DNA of 64,000 nucleotides from Asaia siamensis (GTDB lineage: Bacteria > Pseudomonadota > Alphaproteobacteria > Acetobacterales > Acetobacteraceae): positions 1-64,000 of the forward strand of contig NZ_BMCH01000006.1 of NCBI RefSeq assembly GCF_014635085.1, read 5' to 3'. The notes beneath the pieces are model-generated. The model was not told the DNA's origin and did no database searches. It was given only the letters and a program-made list of their open reading frames with translations. The number at the start of each line of letters is the position of its first letter. Position 1 is the stretch's first letter. This document shows positions 1 through 8,691 of this stretch, one piece after another. Position numbers and translations under genes: made by a program.

Positions 1-102
1 AGATCCTTTTCGCGTTCAGGGACGCAAACTCAGAGAAAGGGAGAAATGTCTGGGAGGGCTGATCGGCGCGGCGTTGAACGAGGCAAGCGCCGCCTCAGGC
101 TG

Positions 103-312
103 TCAGCGGTAGGATTGGGTCGGGAGCCTCTTGAGCCAGTGCTCGATATCGCCGGAGCGCCATCGGACGCGGCCTCCGCCGACCATGATCGGTAGCGGGA
201 TTTGGGAGCGCTTCATGAGGCGATAAATGCTCGATCGGCTGCGATAGCCCGTCATACGGAGCACATCGTCGATCGTGAGGAGAAGATTTAGGTTCGTGTG
301 TTGTGTCATCAT
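103..312 (-). CDS. AlpA-like helix-turn-helix regulator (excisionase family)
   Basis: A protein of about 69 residues carrying a MerR/AlpA-type winged helix-turn-helix: LLTIDDVLRMTGYRSRSSIYRLM is followed by a basic GGGRVRW wing and an IEHWLKRL helix. Proteins of this family in P4-like islands act as small DNA-binding regulators that activate the integrase or assist excision. It lies in the same orientation as an integrase 1.2 kb upstream, on the island side of tRNA-Ser, which fits that job. I chose the ATG at 312; the ATG at 309 and a TTG at 324 are alternatives. The start lies next to a 10-bp inverted repeat (313-341), a plausible site for its own control. The family call is firm; activation versus excision is inference. 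Confidence 0.75.
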   Translation of the reverse strand: MMTQHTNLNLLLTIDDVLRMTGYRSRSSIYRLMKRSQIPLPIMVGGGRVRWRSGDIEHWLKRLPTQSYR

Positions 313-341
313 GATCCGTTCCAAGTGATGGGGAACGGATC
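313..341. promoter_or_regulatory. Perfect 10-bp inverted repeat over the alpA-like start
   Basis: GATCCGTTCC (313-322) and GGAACGGATC (332-341) are exact reverse complements separated by 9 nt. The element abuts the ATG of the AlpA-like gene and covers its ribosome-binding region. It may be an operator bound by the AlpA-like protein, or an RNA hairpin limiting its translation. No direct evidence separates the two. Confidence 0.45.
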
Positions 342-351
342 AAACCTAAAT
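337..351 (-). promoter_or_regulatory. Repeated island motif, copy 1 (upstream of alpA-like gene)
   Basis: GGATCAAACCTAAAT on the + strand, about 25-40 nt upstream of the AlpA-like start. A copy differing by one missing A lies at 1511-1524, at a similar distance from the next island gene start. Its position in front of two same-strand genes suggests a shared promoter or regulator site. Confidence 0.4.
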
Positions 352-427
352 CGTGCGACTCACCATGCGTGAGCTTTTACCCAAGAAGATGGAAAGCCAT
401 ACGGCGTAAAACGTAAGGCATTGGAAT

Positions 428-1480
428 TTATATATTCTTATGCACAAATCCATTGCGGATCGTCGCAAGCACACGATTGCGTATTTTGTCGTAAGAATGG
501 TTTTTTCCATTTCCAATGATTTTTTTGATCGTTTCCAAAGGCTTTGGATCTCGGAGATCAGTAACCCAAATCGTTTCGATCTTCCCTTGCCGCTTCGAAT
601 CTTCAAGTGCAATGAGGATGTATTCAGCTAATTCATCCAGGGTGTCTTTCGCCCTTTCATTCGGAAGATTCATAATGCTGCGGAGGACAATTTTGAGCTG
701 CTCAGCCGCTTCGCCGATTTTACGGGTTTCCCCAATATAGGCTTCAATGAAGGCCTCGTGCTGATCTTTTGGAATCTCCGCAAACCAGCGCCCGGTTCGC
801 TTTTCAACGGCATCTACTACCTTTTTGTGGCGCACAACTTTCTCGACCAATGCCTTCGATGTGTTGTTCCGGTTCTTCACGTCACAAGGCTGCTCAAGCT
901 TATCTGTCGGCCAAGGCAGTGACCCCGCAACGCGTCGGACCCAAACATCGCCATGATAAGCCGTCCGCCAATAACGATTAATCCAGCGGCGGCGCTCATT
1001 AAAGTCTGCACCAGAGAATAACAAAACCCACCAGCGGTTCTGAAAAACGTAGTTTGGAATGATACCCTGCGACGTTTTTGCTTCCCATTCACCCGATCGC
1101 AATGCAGCAATTAAGGGGCGCAACTCGGGAAAAGAACTTTCATCCGGCAGGGTAAAAAACGGGATGCGAGAGCGAGTAAAATGAATACGGTCGCACACGT
1201 ATATTGAAAAAAGGAGCGCGCAAGCTGAAATTACAAAAACAAGAAATATGTTTTTATGAGAAGTTCTGTGAAATATCTCATTGAGAACAAATGCCATCGT
1301 AGCTACTAGAAGGAATATCGCTGAAGAAATTGAAACTAGATATCTAACAAAGAAAATATAAGCCATCTGAAGGGTAGATGACTTCGAATAGTCTAATATT
1401 CGCCTTTTCCCGTCCGATGGACGATCAGGGTTTACAAAATATCCCCCAACGGTGAAGGCATTTTCCCACGGTGTGATCAT
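428..1480 (-). CDS. Island-borne two-TM protein of unknown function
   Basis: A 350-residue protein that I do not recognise. Residues about 38-62 and 72-96 are hydrophobic and should form two membrane spans with a short polar loop; the remaining ~250 residues are soluble and, by charge, probably cytoplasmic. The C-terminal third is charged and helical in appearance (VEKVVRHKKVVDAVEKRTG; AEQLKIVLRSIMNL). The coding sequence is visibly more AT-rich than the core genes of the window, and it sits between the integrase and the AlpA-like gene, so it is probable cargo. The ATG at 1480 follows a 47-bp gap holding copy 2 of the repeated motif. A defence or phage-interference role is possible by context only; no diagnostic motif supports it. 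Confidence 0.6.
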   Translation of the reverse strand: MITPWENAFTVGGYFVNPDRPSDGKRRILDYSKSSTLQMAYIFFVRYLVSISSAIFLLVATMAFVLNEIFHRTSHKNIFLVFVISACALLFSIYVCDRIHFTRSRIPFFTLPDESSFPELRPLIAALRSGEWEAKTSQGIIPNYVFQNRWWVLLFSGADFNERRRWINRYWRTAYHGDVWVRRVAGSLPWPTDKLEQPCDVKNRNNTSKALVEKVVRHKKVVDAVEKRTGRWFAEIPKDQHEAFIEAYIGETRKIGEAAEQLKIVLRSIMNLPNERAKDTLDELAEYILIALEDSKRQGKIETIWVTDLRDPKPLETIKKIIGNGKNHSYDKIRNRVLATIRNGFVHKNI

Positions 1481-1510
1481 GGCCCATTCCGCTCATTTCA
1501 GTTGAAAACC

Positions 1511-1524
1511 GGATCAACCTAAAT
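1511..1524 (-). promoter_or_regulatory. Repeated island motif, copy 2 (upstream of the two-TM gene)
   Basis: GGATCAACCTAAAT, nearly identical to 337-351, lies in the short gap between the integrase stop and the start of the two-TM protein gene. It is 31-44 nt upstream of that start, a position suited to a promoter or operator. Confidence 0.4.
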
Positions 1525-1527
1525 GAT

Positions 1528-2679
1528 TTATGATTTCGATTGCGAGCAAAACTGGGCCCAAGCATCCATCATCACGCGCCGTTTATCGAGCAAGTTCCCT
1601 CGGCGATAAGCAGCTTCGACCTTATTCCCGATCGCATGAGCCAAGGCCATTTCGGCAATATCGCCATCAAAGGTGGTTTCTTCCGCGACCCAGTCGCGGA
1701 AAGACGACCGGAAACCATGTGGGACGGCTTCGATTTTGGCGTCTCGACAGATTTTGGTGAGCGTCATATCCGACAGCGGCTTCGCACCTCGCTGTCCTGG
1801 AAAGACCAGAGGGCTCCGCGCTTCGCGATAAGTCGCAGCTTTCTGCAGCAGCGCGAGTGCTGAGGATGAGAGAGGGATGACATGCTCTCGGCCTGCCTTC
1901 ATACGCTCAGCCGGGATCGTCCAGAGCGCATTCTCGAAGTCAATTTCATCCCACGTTGCGCCCCGGACCTCGCCCGAGCGTGTCGCCGTGAGGATCAAGA
2001 CCGACAGGGCTAAGCGACCGATCGAATCACCGTCTTTGAGATAAGCCAGAAATTGCGGAACCTCCGCATATGGAAGTGCCGCATGATGAATTGGCTTGGA
2101 TTTGATTCGCGGGAGAGATTTGTCCATAGCTGCGAGCGGCAACGGTAAGGTTCGGTAGCCTTTGCCAATAGCCCAATCCACGACGCTGCCAATGCGCTGA
2201 CGGACCCGGCGCGCTGTTTCGGGTTTCTCTAGCCAGATGGGAGCGACAACATCGCGCGCATGATGTCCATCGAGCTCCGAGATGGAAAGGTCACCGATGA
2301 TTGGAAAGGCGTAGCGCTCCAGCGTGGACAACCACTGGGCGCGGTGTTTCTGATTTTTCCAACTCGCCTTGTTCTCGGCGAAGACCAGAGAGACGGCTTC
2401 GCGGAATGTGGGAATACCTGCCTCTTTACGGCGCTCTGAGACGGGGTCAATTCCGACCTCGACCTGCATCCGTGTTTTAACAGCACGCTCCCGAGCGAGG
2501 GCCAAGGGCACCTTCTTGACGCTGCCTAAGCCGATATCCCGTCGCTTGCCGTTCTTCTGAACCCTGCAAACCCAGGATTTGCTCCCCGAGGGGGTCACGA
2601 CAAGATAGAGCCCATCGCCATCTCCGAAGCGTCCAGGCTCTTTGGTGGCTTTTACAGAGGTCGCTGATAACCGGCCCAT
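1528..2679 (-). CDS. int: P4-type tyrosine integrase of a tRNA-Ser island
   Basis: 383 residues. The N-terminal part matches the DUF4102/arm-binding domain of P4-like integrases (SVKATKEPGRFGDGDGLYLVV). The catalytic domain shows the tyrosine-recombinase residues: Arg in TATRSGEVRGATWDEID, His-x-x-Arg in VPHGFRSSFRDW, His in LAHAIGNK and the nucleophile Tyr in EAAYRRG. Length is normal for the family and there is no break. The gene starts 136 bp from the 3' end of tRNA-Ser(GCT) and points away from it, the usual arrangement of an island integrated in a tRNA 3' end. It should catalyse site-specific integration and excision of the element that continues past the left edge. Confidence 0.93.
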   Translation of the reverse strand: MGRLSATSVKATKEPGRFGDGDGLYLVVTPSGSKSWVCRVQKNGKRRDIGLGSVKKVPLALARERAVKTRMQVEVGIDPVSERRKEAGIPTFREAVSLVFAENKASWKNQKHRAQWLSTLERYAFPIIGDLSISELDGHHARDVVAPIWLEKPETARRVRQRIGSVVDWAIGKGYRTLPLPLAAMDKSLPRIKSKPIHHAALPYAEVPQFLAYLKDGDSIGRLALSVLILTATRSGEVRGATWDEIDFENALWTIPAERMKAGREHVIPLSSSALALLQKAATYREARSPLVFPGQRGAKPLSDMTLTKICRDAKIEAVPHGFRSSFRDWVAEETTFDGDIAEMALAHAIGNKVEAAYRRGNLLDKRRVMMDAWAQFCSQSKS

Positions 2680-2815
2680 CTATTCCCACACTCCATACCA
2701 CGCGAGCAGTGGGATACAGTGCAATTTGATGAGTCGGGATGCAACACGAAATGAGAGGATATCCGCAGAAATCTGCCATTTAGGATACAGATGAAAACTA
2801 GACAAAAAGGGAGAT

Positions 2816-2908
2816 TGGCGGAGGGGATGGGATTCGAACCCACGGTACGACTTGACATCGTACAACGGTTTAGCAAACCGCCGCCTTCAGCCTCTCGGCC
2901 ACCCCTCC
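2816..2908 (-). tRNA. tRNA-Ser(GCT)
   Basis: A 93-nt type II tRNA including an encoded CCA. The acceptor GGAGGGG pairs with CCCCTCC, the anticodon loop TTGCTAA gives GCT (codons AGC/AGU), there is a long variable arm, and the T loop is GTTCGAATC. The adjacent integrase makes its 3' half the likely attachment site of the island. Confidence 0.97.
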
Positions 2909-2953
2909 GCCTAGAGGGACGCAGTTTTCACGGCGTTTGCAGAACTGCTTCTA

Positions 2954-2987
2954 GGGGGATTTGAACGTCGCGTCAAACCCCCCTTTT
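2954..2987. terminator. Hairpin between gatB and tRNA-Ser
   Basis: An 11-bp stem (2954-2964 with 2973-2983, one G-U) closes an 8-nt loop and is followed by TTTT on the + strand. It lies just past the gatB stop in the gatB direction, so it probably ends the gatCAB transcript, although the T-run favours the opposite strand. Confidence 0.5.
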
Positions 2988-2996
2988 GCAGATTTT

Positions 2997-4454
2997 TTAC
3001 TCAGCGAGGAGCTTGACCAGAAGCTCGTTCACCATGGCCGGATTGGCCTTGCCTTTCATGGCTTTCATCGTCTGACCAACGAAGAAACCGAACAGCTTGT
3101 CCTTGCCGCTCTTATACTCCGCCAGCTTGTCTGCATGCGCCGAAAGAATGGTCCGGATTTCAGCTTCAATAGCGCCCGTATCCGTGACCTGACGCAAACC
3201 TTTGCGTTCGACGATCACCGAGGCCGAATCGCCCGTCTCGAACATATCTTCGAGCACTTCCTTCGCGATCTTGCCGTTGATCGTCGAATCCGTGATTAGC
3301 GCCAGAAGCTCCATGAGCCCCTCAGCCTTGACCGGGCTCGTCTCGATCGTCGCACCCGTTCTGTTCAGCGCTGCGAAGAAATCACCCAGCATCCAGGTGA
3401 CCGCCAGACGCGGATCACTGCCCTTGGCCACGGTCTCGTAAAAATCGGCAATCCCCTGCTCGACCGTCAGGACGCCGGATTCATAACGCGAAATGCCATA
3501 GGTCTTTTCCAGACGCTCGCGCTTGGCCTCCGGCAGCTCAGGTAGGGCAGCACGCAGGCCCTCCACCCAGTCGCGCTCGATAAGGAGCGGCAGAAGATCC
3601 GGATCGGGGAAGTAGCGATAGTCATGCGCGTCTTCCTTGGAACGAAGCGAGCGCGTTTCGCTGCGAACATGATCGAACAGACGTGTTTCCTGATCGACCG
3701 TGCCGCCAGCTTCCCAGATCTCGACCTGACGCGCGGCTTCGACTTCAATAGCCTGCATGACATAGCGGATCGAATTGACGTTCTTGATTTCGCAGCGCGT
3801 GCGATATTCCTCGCCAGCCTTGCGCACCGAGACATTGACGTCGGCACGCATCGAGCCTTCTTCCATGTTCCCGTCGCAGGTGCCGAGATAACGCAGGATC
3901 TGGCGCAGCTTGCGCAGATAGGCCCCAGCTTCTTCCGGAGAGCGGATATCGGGCTCACTGACGATTTCCATCAGCGCCACACCAGCACGATTCAGATCGA
4001 TAAAGGATCGCGTCGGATCCTGATCATGCATCGATTTGCCAGCATCCTGCTCAAGATGCAGGCGCGTCACGCCGATATGGCGCACCGAACCATTGGCAAG
4101 CTCAATCTCGACCTGCCCCTCACCCACAATCGGATGAGCGAACTGGCTGATCTGATAACCCTGCGGCAGATCGGCATAGAAATAGTTCTTGCGATCAAAA
4201 CGGCTCATCAGATGAATCTGGGCGTTGAGGCCCAGACCCGTGCGTACAGCCTGCGCTACGCACTCGGCGTTGATTACCGGCAGCATGCCCGGAAAACCTG
4301 CATCAATCAGGCTGACATGCGTGTTGGGCTCGCCACCATATTCGGCAGAGGCACCCGAAAACAGCTTGGCGTGGCTGATGACCTGCGCGTGGACTTCAAG
4401 CCCGACAACAATTTCCCAGGGGCCTGTTGCGCCTTCGATGATATAGCCGCTCAT
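2997..4454 (-). CDS. gatB: Asp-tRNA(Asn)/Glu-tRNA(Gln) amidotransferase subunit B
   Basis: 485 residues, full length for GatB. Recognisable parts are the N-terminal GLEVHAQV...KLFS motif of the cradle domain, [14 protein letters not shown], the [14 protein letters not shown] segment, KNVNSI and the C-terminal helical YqeY-like tail ending [15 protein letters not shown]. GatB binds the mischarged tRNA and activates the carboxylate with ATP for transamidation using ammonia from GatA. Its ATG overlaps the gatA stop by 4 nt, so it is translationally coupled as the last gene of gatCAB. This implies indirect Gln-tRNA and/or Asn-tRNA synthesis, as in most alphaproteobacteria. Confidence 0.97.
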   Translation of the reverse strand: MSGYIIEGATGPWEIVVGLEVHAQVISHAKLFSGASAEYGGEPNTHVSLIDAGFPGMLPVINAECVAQAVRTGLGLNAQIHLMSRFDRKNYFYADLPQGYQISQFAHPIVGEGQVEIELANGSVRHIGVTRLHLEQDAGKSMHDQDPTRSFIDLNRAGVALMEIVSEPDIRSPEEAGAYLRKLRQILRYLGTCDGNMEEGSMRADVNVSVRKAGEEYRTRCEIKNVNSIRYVMQAIEVEAARQVEIWEAGGTVDQETRLFDHVRSETRSLRSKEDAHDYRYFPDPDLLPLLIERDWVEGLRAALPELPEAKRERLEKTYGISRYESGVLTVEQGIADFYETVAKGSDPRLAVTWMLGDFFAALNRTGATIETSPVKAEGLMELLALITDSTINGKIAKEVLEDMFETGDSASVIVERKGLRQVTDTGAIEAEIRTILSAHADKLAEYKSGKDKLFGFFVGQTMKAMKGKANPAMVNELLVKLLAE

Positions 4455-5932
4455 GCGAATGCTCCCGCATGCAAAGCAGGCTTGTGCGTAAAGCCTGCTG
4501 CCTTTTCCATGACACGCCCGGCGGCGAACAATGTCTCTTCCTCAAAGTAGCGCCCGATGAGCTGCAGCCCGAGCGGCAGACCGTCATGATCGAGACCAGC
4601 GGGTAGCGACAGTGCCGGAACACCAGCCATGCTCGCCGGGACGGTAAAGATATCGTTGAGATAGATCTGTACCGGATCGGTCGGCCGTTCCGAGTGAGCG
4701 AAGGCTGCCGAAGGCGCGGTCGGCGTCAGCAGCACATCCACCTTCTCGAACGCATTCAGGAAGTCGCGCTGGATCAGCGTACGAACCTTCTGCGCGCGCA
4801 GGTAATAGGCATCGTAATAGCCTGACGACAGCACATAGGTGCCCATCAGGATACGACGACGCACTTCCTCACCAAACCCGGCATGACGCGTGGCCTCATA
4901 CAGTTCGTCCAGCGTACCCGCATCGACGCGTTCGCCGAAACGGACGCCGTCATAACGGGCAAGGTTGGATGAGGCTTCAGCCAGAGCCACGATATAATAG
5001 GTGGGCAGACCGTATTTCGTGTGCGGCAGGGAGACGTCGACAATCTCTGCACCAGCATCACGCAGCCAGGCGATGCCCTGATCCCAAAGCGCGGCGATAT
5101 CGGCAGGCAGGGTATCGGGGCGGTATTCGCGAGGGATACCGACCTTCAGCCCCTTCACGCCACGCTCAAGGGCGTCTTCGTAACGCGGAACGGGGCGATC
5201 GACCGATGTGCTGTCTTTGGGGTCGAAACCAGCCATGGATTCGAGCAGGATCGCGCAATCTTCCATCGTACGCGCCATCGGCCCGGCCTGATCGAGAGAG
5301 CTCGCGAAGGCAATCGTACCGAAGCGCGAGCAGCGACCATAGGTCGGCTTGATGCCGGTAATGCCGCAGAAAGCTGCAGGCTGACGGATGGAGCCGCCGG
5401 TGTCGGTGCCGGTTGTCCCCAGAGCCAGACCGGCAGCCACAGCAGCAGCCGAGCCGCCCGAAGACCCGCCAGGAACGAGCTTTACATCCGAGTTCTTACG
5501 GCGCCACGGATTGGTCACGGGACCAAAAGCCGACGTCATGTTGGTCGAGCCCATGGCGAATTCGTCAAGATTCATCTTGCCGAGAAAAATTGCGCCGTCA
5601 GCCAGCAGGTTCGACGTCACCGTGCTCTCATAAGGTGGCACAAAATTGCGCAGGATGTTGCTCGACGCCGTGGTGCGCACACCATTGGTGCAGAACAGAT
5701 CCTTGATGCCCAGCGGCAGGCCACAGAGCGAAGGAGCGTTGTCGGTCGCAAGCAGCGCGTCGGCCGCACGGGCACCCGCGCGGGCCTGATCTTCCGTAAC
5801 CGTCACGAAGCTGTTGATCTCGCCATCGAACTTCCTGATCGAGGCCAGAAAATGATCGGTCAGTTCAACGGCTGAGAGACGACGCTCCCTGAGAGCCTTT
5901 CGCGCAGAGGCGAGGGTCAGATCATGCATCAC
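4451..5932 (-). CDS. gatA: Asp-tRNA(Asn)/Glu-tRNA(Gln) amidotransferase subunit A
   Basis: 493 residues of the amidase-signature family. The catalytic Ser-cisSer-Lys set is visible: Lys in [10 protein letters not shown] (~77), the Ser-rich [15 protein letters not shown] (~155-168) and the nucleophile Ser in [11 protein letters not shown] (~181). GatA hydrolyses glutamine and passes ammonia to GatB. It overlaps gatC by 4 nt upstream and gatB by 4 nt downstream, so the three subunits are made from one coupled message. Length and motifs are normal. Confidence 0.97.
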   Translation of the reverse strand: MMHDLTLASARKALRERRLSAVELTDHFLASIRKFDGEINSFVTVTEDQARAGARAADALLATDNAPSLCGLPLGIKDLFCTNGVRTTASSNILRNFVPPYESTVTSNLLADGAIFLGKMNLDEFAMGSTNMTSAFGPVTNPWRRKNSDVKLVPGGSSGGSAAAVAAGLALGTTGTDTGGSIRQPAAFCGITGIKPTYGRCSRFGTIAFASSLDQAGPMARTMEDCAILLESMAGFDPKDSTSVDRPVPRYEDALERGVKGLKVGIPREYRPDTLPADIAALWDQGIAWLRDAGAEIVDVSLPHTKYGLPTYYIVALAEASSNLARYDGVRFGERVDAGTLDELYEATRHAGFGEEVRRRILMGTYVLSSGYYDAYYLRAQKVRTLIQRDFLNAFEKVDVLLTPTAPSAAFAHSERPTDPVQIYLNDIFTVPASMAGVPALSLPAGLDHDGLPLGLQLIGRYFEEETLFAAGRVMEKAAGFTHKPALHAGAFA

Positions 5933-6216
5933 TCAACAACCTTCGGAACGGTAAAATAGGGCCCGACACTGTCGGGAGCATTGGCCAGAACCGCGTCGCG
6001 CTTGTCGCCATCGGTCACGACGTCTTCACGCAGGCGCGGCACGGCAAGCCCGGTGCCGATCATCGGCGGCACGTCAGTAATATCGACCTCGTTCAGTTGC
6101 TCGACCCAGCCCAGGATGCCACTCAGCTCCTGGCGCATGGCTTCGCATTCCTGATCACTGAGGCCAATTCGGGCCAATTTTGCTATGCGCCTGACTGTGC
6201 GCGTTTCCAACGACAT
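5929..6216 (-). CDS. gatC: Asp-tRNA(Asn)/Glu-tRNA(Gln) amidotransferase subunit C
   Basis: 95 residues. It matches GatC in [20 protein letters not shown], the central [18 protein letters not shown] belt sequence and the C-terminal [12 protein letters not shown]. GatC wraps GatA and GatB and stabilises the complex. I placed the start at the ATG at 6216, preceded by AGGAAAG; an in-frame upstream extension to 6279 has no such support and would approach divergent ruvX. First gene of gatCAB. Confidence 0.93.
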   Translation of the reverse strand: MSLETRTVRRIAKLARIGLSDQECEAMRQELSGILGWVEQLNEVDITDVPPMIGTGLAVPRLREDVVTDGDKRDAVLANAPDSVGPYFTVPKVVE

Positions 6217-6290
6217 AAAGGATCGACTTTCCTGAAAGTGAGCGGATAATCCCGACGGTCCAGAATTTAGCGAGATCATAACGCCTTCCC

Positions 6291-6773
6291 ATGAGTCTGT
6301 TCAATCCATACGCCCTGCGCGAAGCCTTCCCCCCCGGTCTGCGTCTGCTCGGGATCGACCCCGGACAAAAGACGATCGGCCTCGCCCTGAGCGATGTGAC
6401 GCTCATGCTGGCCTCGCCCTATAAGAGCCTCAAGCGCGGCAAATTTGGCGAGACAGCGCAGGAAGTGGCGAAGATCGTGCAGCGCGAAGGGATTGGGGGC
6501 CTCATTTGCGGGCTGCCTCTCTCGCTCGACGGGTCATTCGGGCCCGCTGCCCGTGCGGCACAGGACTGGATGACCGAACTCTCCAACCGGCTCGATCTGC
6601 CTGCCTGCTGCTGGGACGAGCGTCTCTCCTCCAGCGCCGTCAACCGCTTTCTGATTCAAGAGGCCGACATGACCCGTAAACGACGCGCCGAAGTGGTCGA
6701 TAAAATGGCTGCTGCCTACACGCTGCAATCCTGGCTGGATGCGACTGCGCCCGAGCGGTCAGATCTATTCTGA
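6291..6773 (+). CDS. ruvX: RuvX/YqgF pre-16S rRNA nuclease or resolvase-like protein
   Basis: 160 residues with an RNase H-like fold. The first strand LLGIDPGQKTIGLALSD carries the catalytic Asp; GLICGLPLSLDGS, the conserved DERLSS motif and VDKMAAAYTLQSWLD complete the active site. The family is implicated in 16S rRNA 5'-end maturation and is also annotated as a putative Holliday junction resolvase. It is divergent from gatC, with a 74-bp shared promoter region. The Shine-Dalgarno sequence before the ATG is weak. Confidence 0.93.
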   Translation: MSLFNPYALREAFPPGLRLLGIDPGQKTIGLALSDVTLMLASPYKSLKRGKFGETAQEVAKIVQREGIGGLICGLPLSLDGSFGPAARAAQDWMTELSNRLDLPACCWDERLSSSAVNRFLIQEADMTRKRRAEVVDKMAAAYTLQSWLDATAPERSDLF

Positions 6774-7057
6774 CTGGGTTGGCGATAAGCGCAGAAGCAC
6801 CTCGAGCACAAAGCACACGGGCCACATGCGATCAGGAGCTGGGCCCGGCAATAAGCTGTCTTATCAACGCACGATTCGTTGCGGCGCCTCTCGCACCGCC
6901 CCCTCTCCGCCAAGCAGGCTCGGCGCTAAGGGAAACAATCGCGAGACGATGGGTAGATAGTGCCAGTCCTACCCGCCCCTCTACTCTGGACCCGATAGCG
7001 CTGGCTGGCCGGGCTAGGCCATTACGGCTCTTCAGGACCGGTTGAACGGCCGCAAAT

Positions 7058-8536
7058 TCAGATACCGAGAACCTTACCCGTCTTTTCGCGAATGGCGCGG
7101 CAGGTGGCTGCGTCCTGACGCAGATCGACGCCGTAGCTGGGGATGATCGTCTTCAGTTTCTCACGCCATTCAGGCAGACGATGGGCGAAATTTTTCGTCA
7201 CCACCTGCAACGCCACAGAAGCCGCAATCGATGCCCCCGGAGACGCGCCGAGCACGGCTGCCAGGCTGTGATCCTGTGCGCAGAGAACCTCGGTGCCGAA
7301 TTTCAAAGTGCCTCGACCCTTTTCAGTTTTGATGATCTGTACTCTCTGCCCTGCCACTCCGACGTTCCAGTCATGCTCGCGCGCTGCGGGGTAGAATTCC
7401 TGCAGGGCAGCGAAGCGCGCCGATTGTTTTTGCATGACCTGACCGACAAGATAGCGCACCAGATCACGGTTATCGACCATGACATCGAACATTGCCTTGA
7501 TGTTGTCGCGCGTGATGGAGCGCGGCAGATCCGTCCATTTTCCGGATTTAAGGAATTTGGTCGTGAACCCCGCATAAGGACCGAAAAGCAGATAGGGTCT
7601 GCCCCCGATCACGCGCGTATCAAGATGCGGCACGGACATAGGCGGCGAGCCGACCGCTGCCTTGCCATAGACCTTGGCTGTATGACGCTGGCACAAATCG
7701 AGGTTGTCAGCATGCAGGAAAAGCCCGCTGACAGGAAAACCGGCATAGCCATGTGCTTCCGGCAGATCAGCACGCTTGAGCAGGTCGAGTGCGGCGCCAC
7801 CTGCCCCAACAAAAACAAAACCGGCCGAGACAGTTTTCGTCTCCCCGGTAGACGTATTCACCGTGGTCACCCGCCAGCGTCCACCGGGTTCGCGTGAGAG
7901 AGCCGTCACCTTATGACGATAATGAAGAGCGACGCCCTGCTTCATCTTGAGCTTCGAGAACAGCACCCGCGTCAGCGTCCCGAAATCAACATCTGTGCCT
8001 TCGGTCACACGCGTTGCGGCAAGCTTCTCACCAGATGCGCGTCGGCCCATCATGAGTGGTGCCCATTCCGCAATTTTGGCAGGATCTTCGGTATAGCTCA
8101 TCGTGTCGAAGCAATGATGCTTCACCATGGCTTCATAGCGGGCACGCAGAAACGCGACATTCTCCGCCCCCCGCACGAAGCTCATATGCGGGCAATTGCG
8201 GATGAAGGCAGAAGGATCTTCGATCCAGTTCTTTTCGACCAGATGGGCCCAGAGCTGACGCGACAGATCGAATTCCGTGTTTACATCGAGCGCCTTGGCG
8301 ATATCGATGCTGCCATCCTTGCGGCGCGTCGTATAATTCAGTTCGCAATAGGCGGCATGCCCGGTGCCAGCGTTGTTCCATGCCTCCGAACTCTCCCTCG
8401 CGCAGGAATCGAGCGTCTCGTAGACGCTGAGCGTCAGAGACGGGTCGAGAGAACGGATCAGCGCGGCGAAACTCGCACTCATGACACCCGCACCGATCAG
8501 GACAATATCCGGGCGCTCTTCTGGGGAAAGGGTCAT
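7058..8536 (-). CDS. mqo: Malate:quinone oxidoreductase
   Basis: 492 residues, typical of Mqo. It begins with the FAD-binding IVLIGAGVMSASFAALI and a family-typical EAWNNAGTGHAAYCELNYT; later blocks include VFVGAGGAALDLL, the GFPVSGLFL region and the C-terminal LGASPGASIAASVAL. This peripheral membrane flavoprotein oxidises malate to oxaloacetate and passes electrons to ubiquinone, which suits the respiratory metabolism of acetic acid bacteria. It is a single-gene unit with a 284-bp gap to ruvX, in which I see no gene. Confidence 0.97.
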   Translation of the reverse strand: MTLSPEERPDIVLIGAGVMSASFAALIRSLDPSLTLSVYETLDSCARESSEAWNNAGTGHAAYCELNYTTRRKDGSIDIAKALDVNTEFDLSRQLWAHLVEKNWIEDPSAFIRNCPHMSFVRGAENVAFLRARYEAMVKHHCFDTMSYTEDPAKIAEWAPLMMGRRASGEKLAATRVTEGTDVDFGTLTRVLFSKLKMKQGVALHYRHKVTALSREPGGRWRVTTVNTSTGETKTVSAGFVFVGAGGAALDLLKRADLPEAHGYAGFPVSGLFLHADNLDLCQRHTAKVYGKAAVGSPPMSVPHLDTRVIGGRPYLLFGPYAGFTTKFLKSGKWTDLPRSITRDNIKAMFDVMVDNRDLVRYLVGQVMQKQSARFAALQEFYPAAREHDWNVGVAGQRVQIIKTEKGRGTLKFGTEVLCAQDHSLAAVLGASPGASIAASVALQVVTKNFAHRLPEWREKLKTIIPSYGVDLRQDAATCRAIREKTGKVLGI

Positions 8537-8691
8537 GGGGCAAGTCTTCCAGTCTTGTGAAATACCATATGCTTAACCGGCACAACGAAATGTCGTTCCG
8601 CCAGCAAGGCACTCTTTGAAACACAGCTTGGTAGCATCAATCGAGCCCCCTTGCTTCGGAATCAGCCGGAGTTGATCGTCAGACCCACCCG

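Noticed and set aside
1-102. Partial gene at the left edge
   Set aside because: Neither strand shows a supported start or recognisable protein in the first 102 bases; an ATG at 46 opens only a short frame antisense to the AlpA-like gene.
6774-7057. Small genes in the ruvX-mqo gap
   Set aside because: Short frames are present but none has a ribosome site or recognisable sequence.
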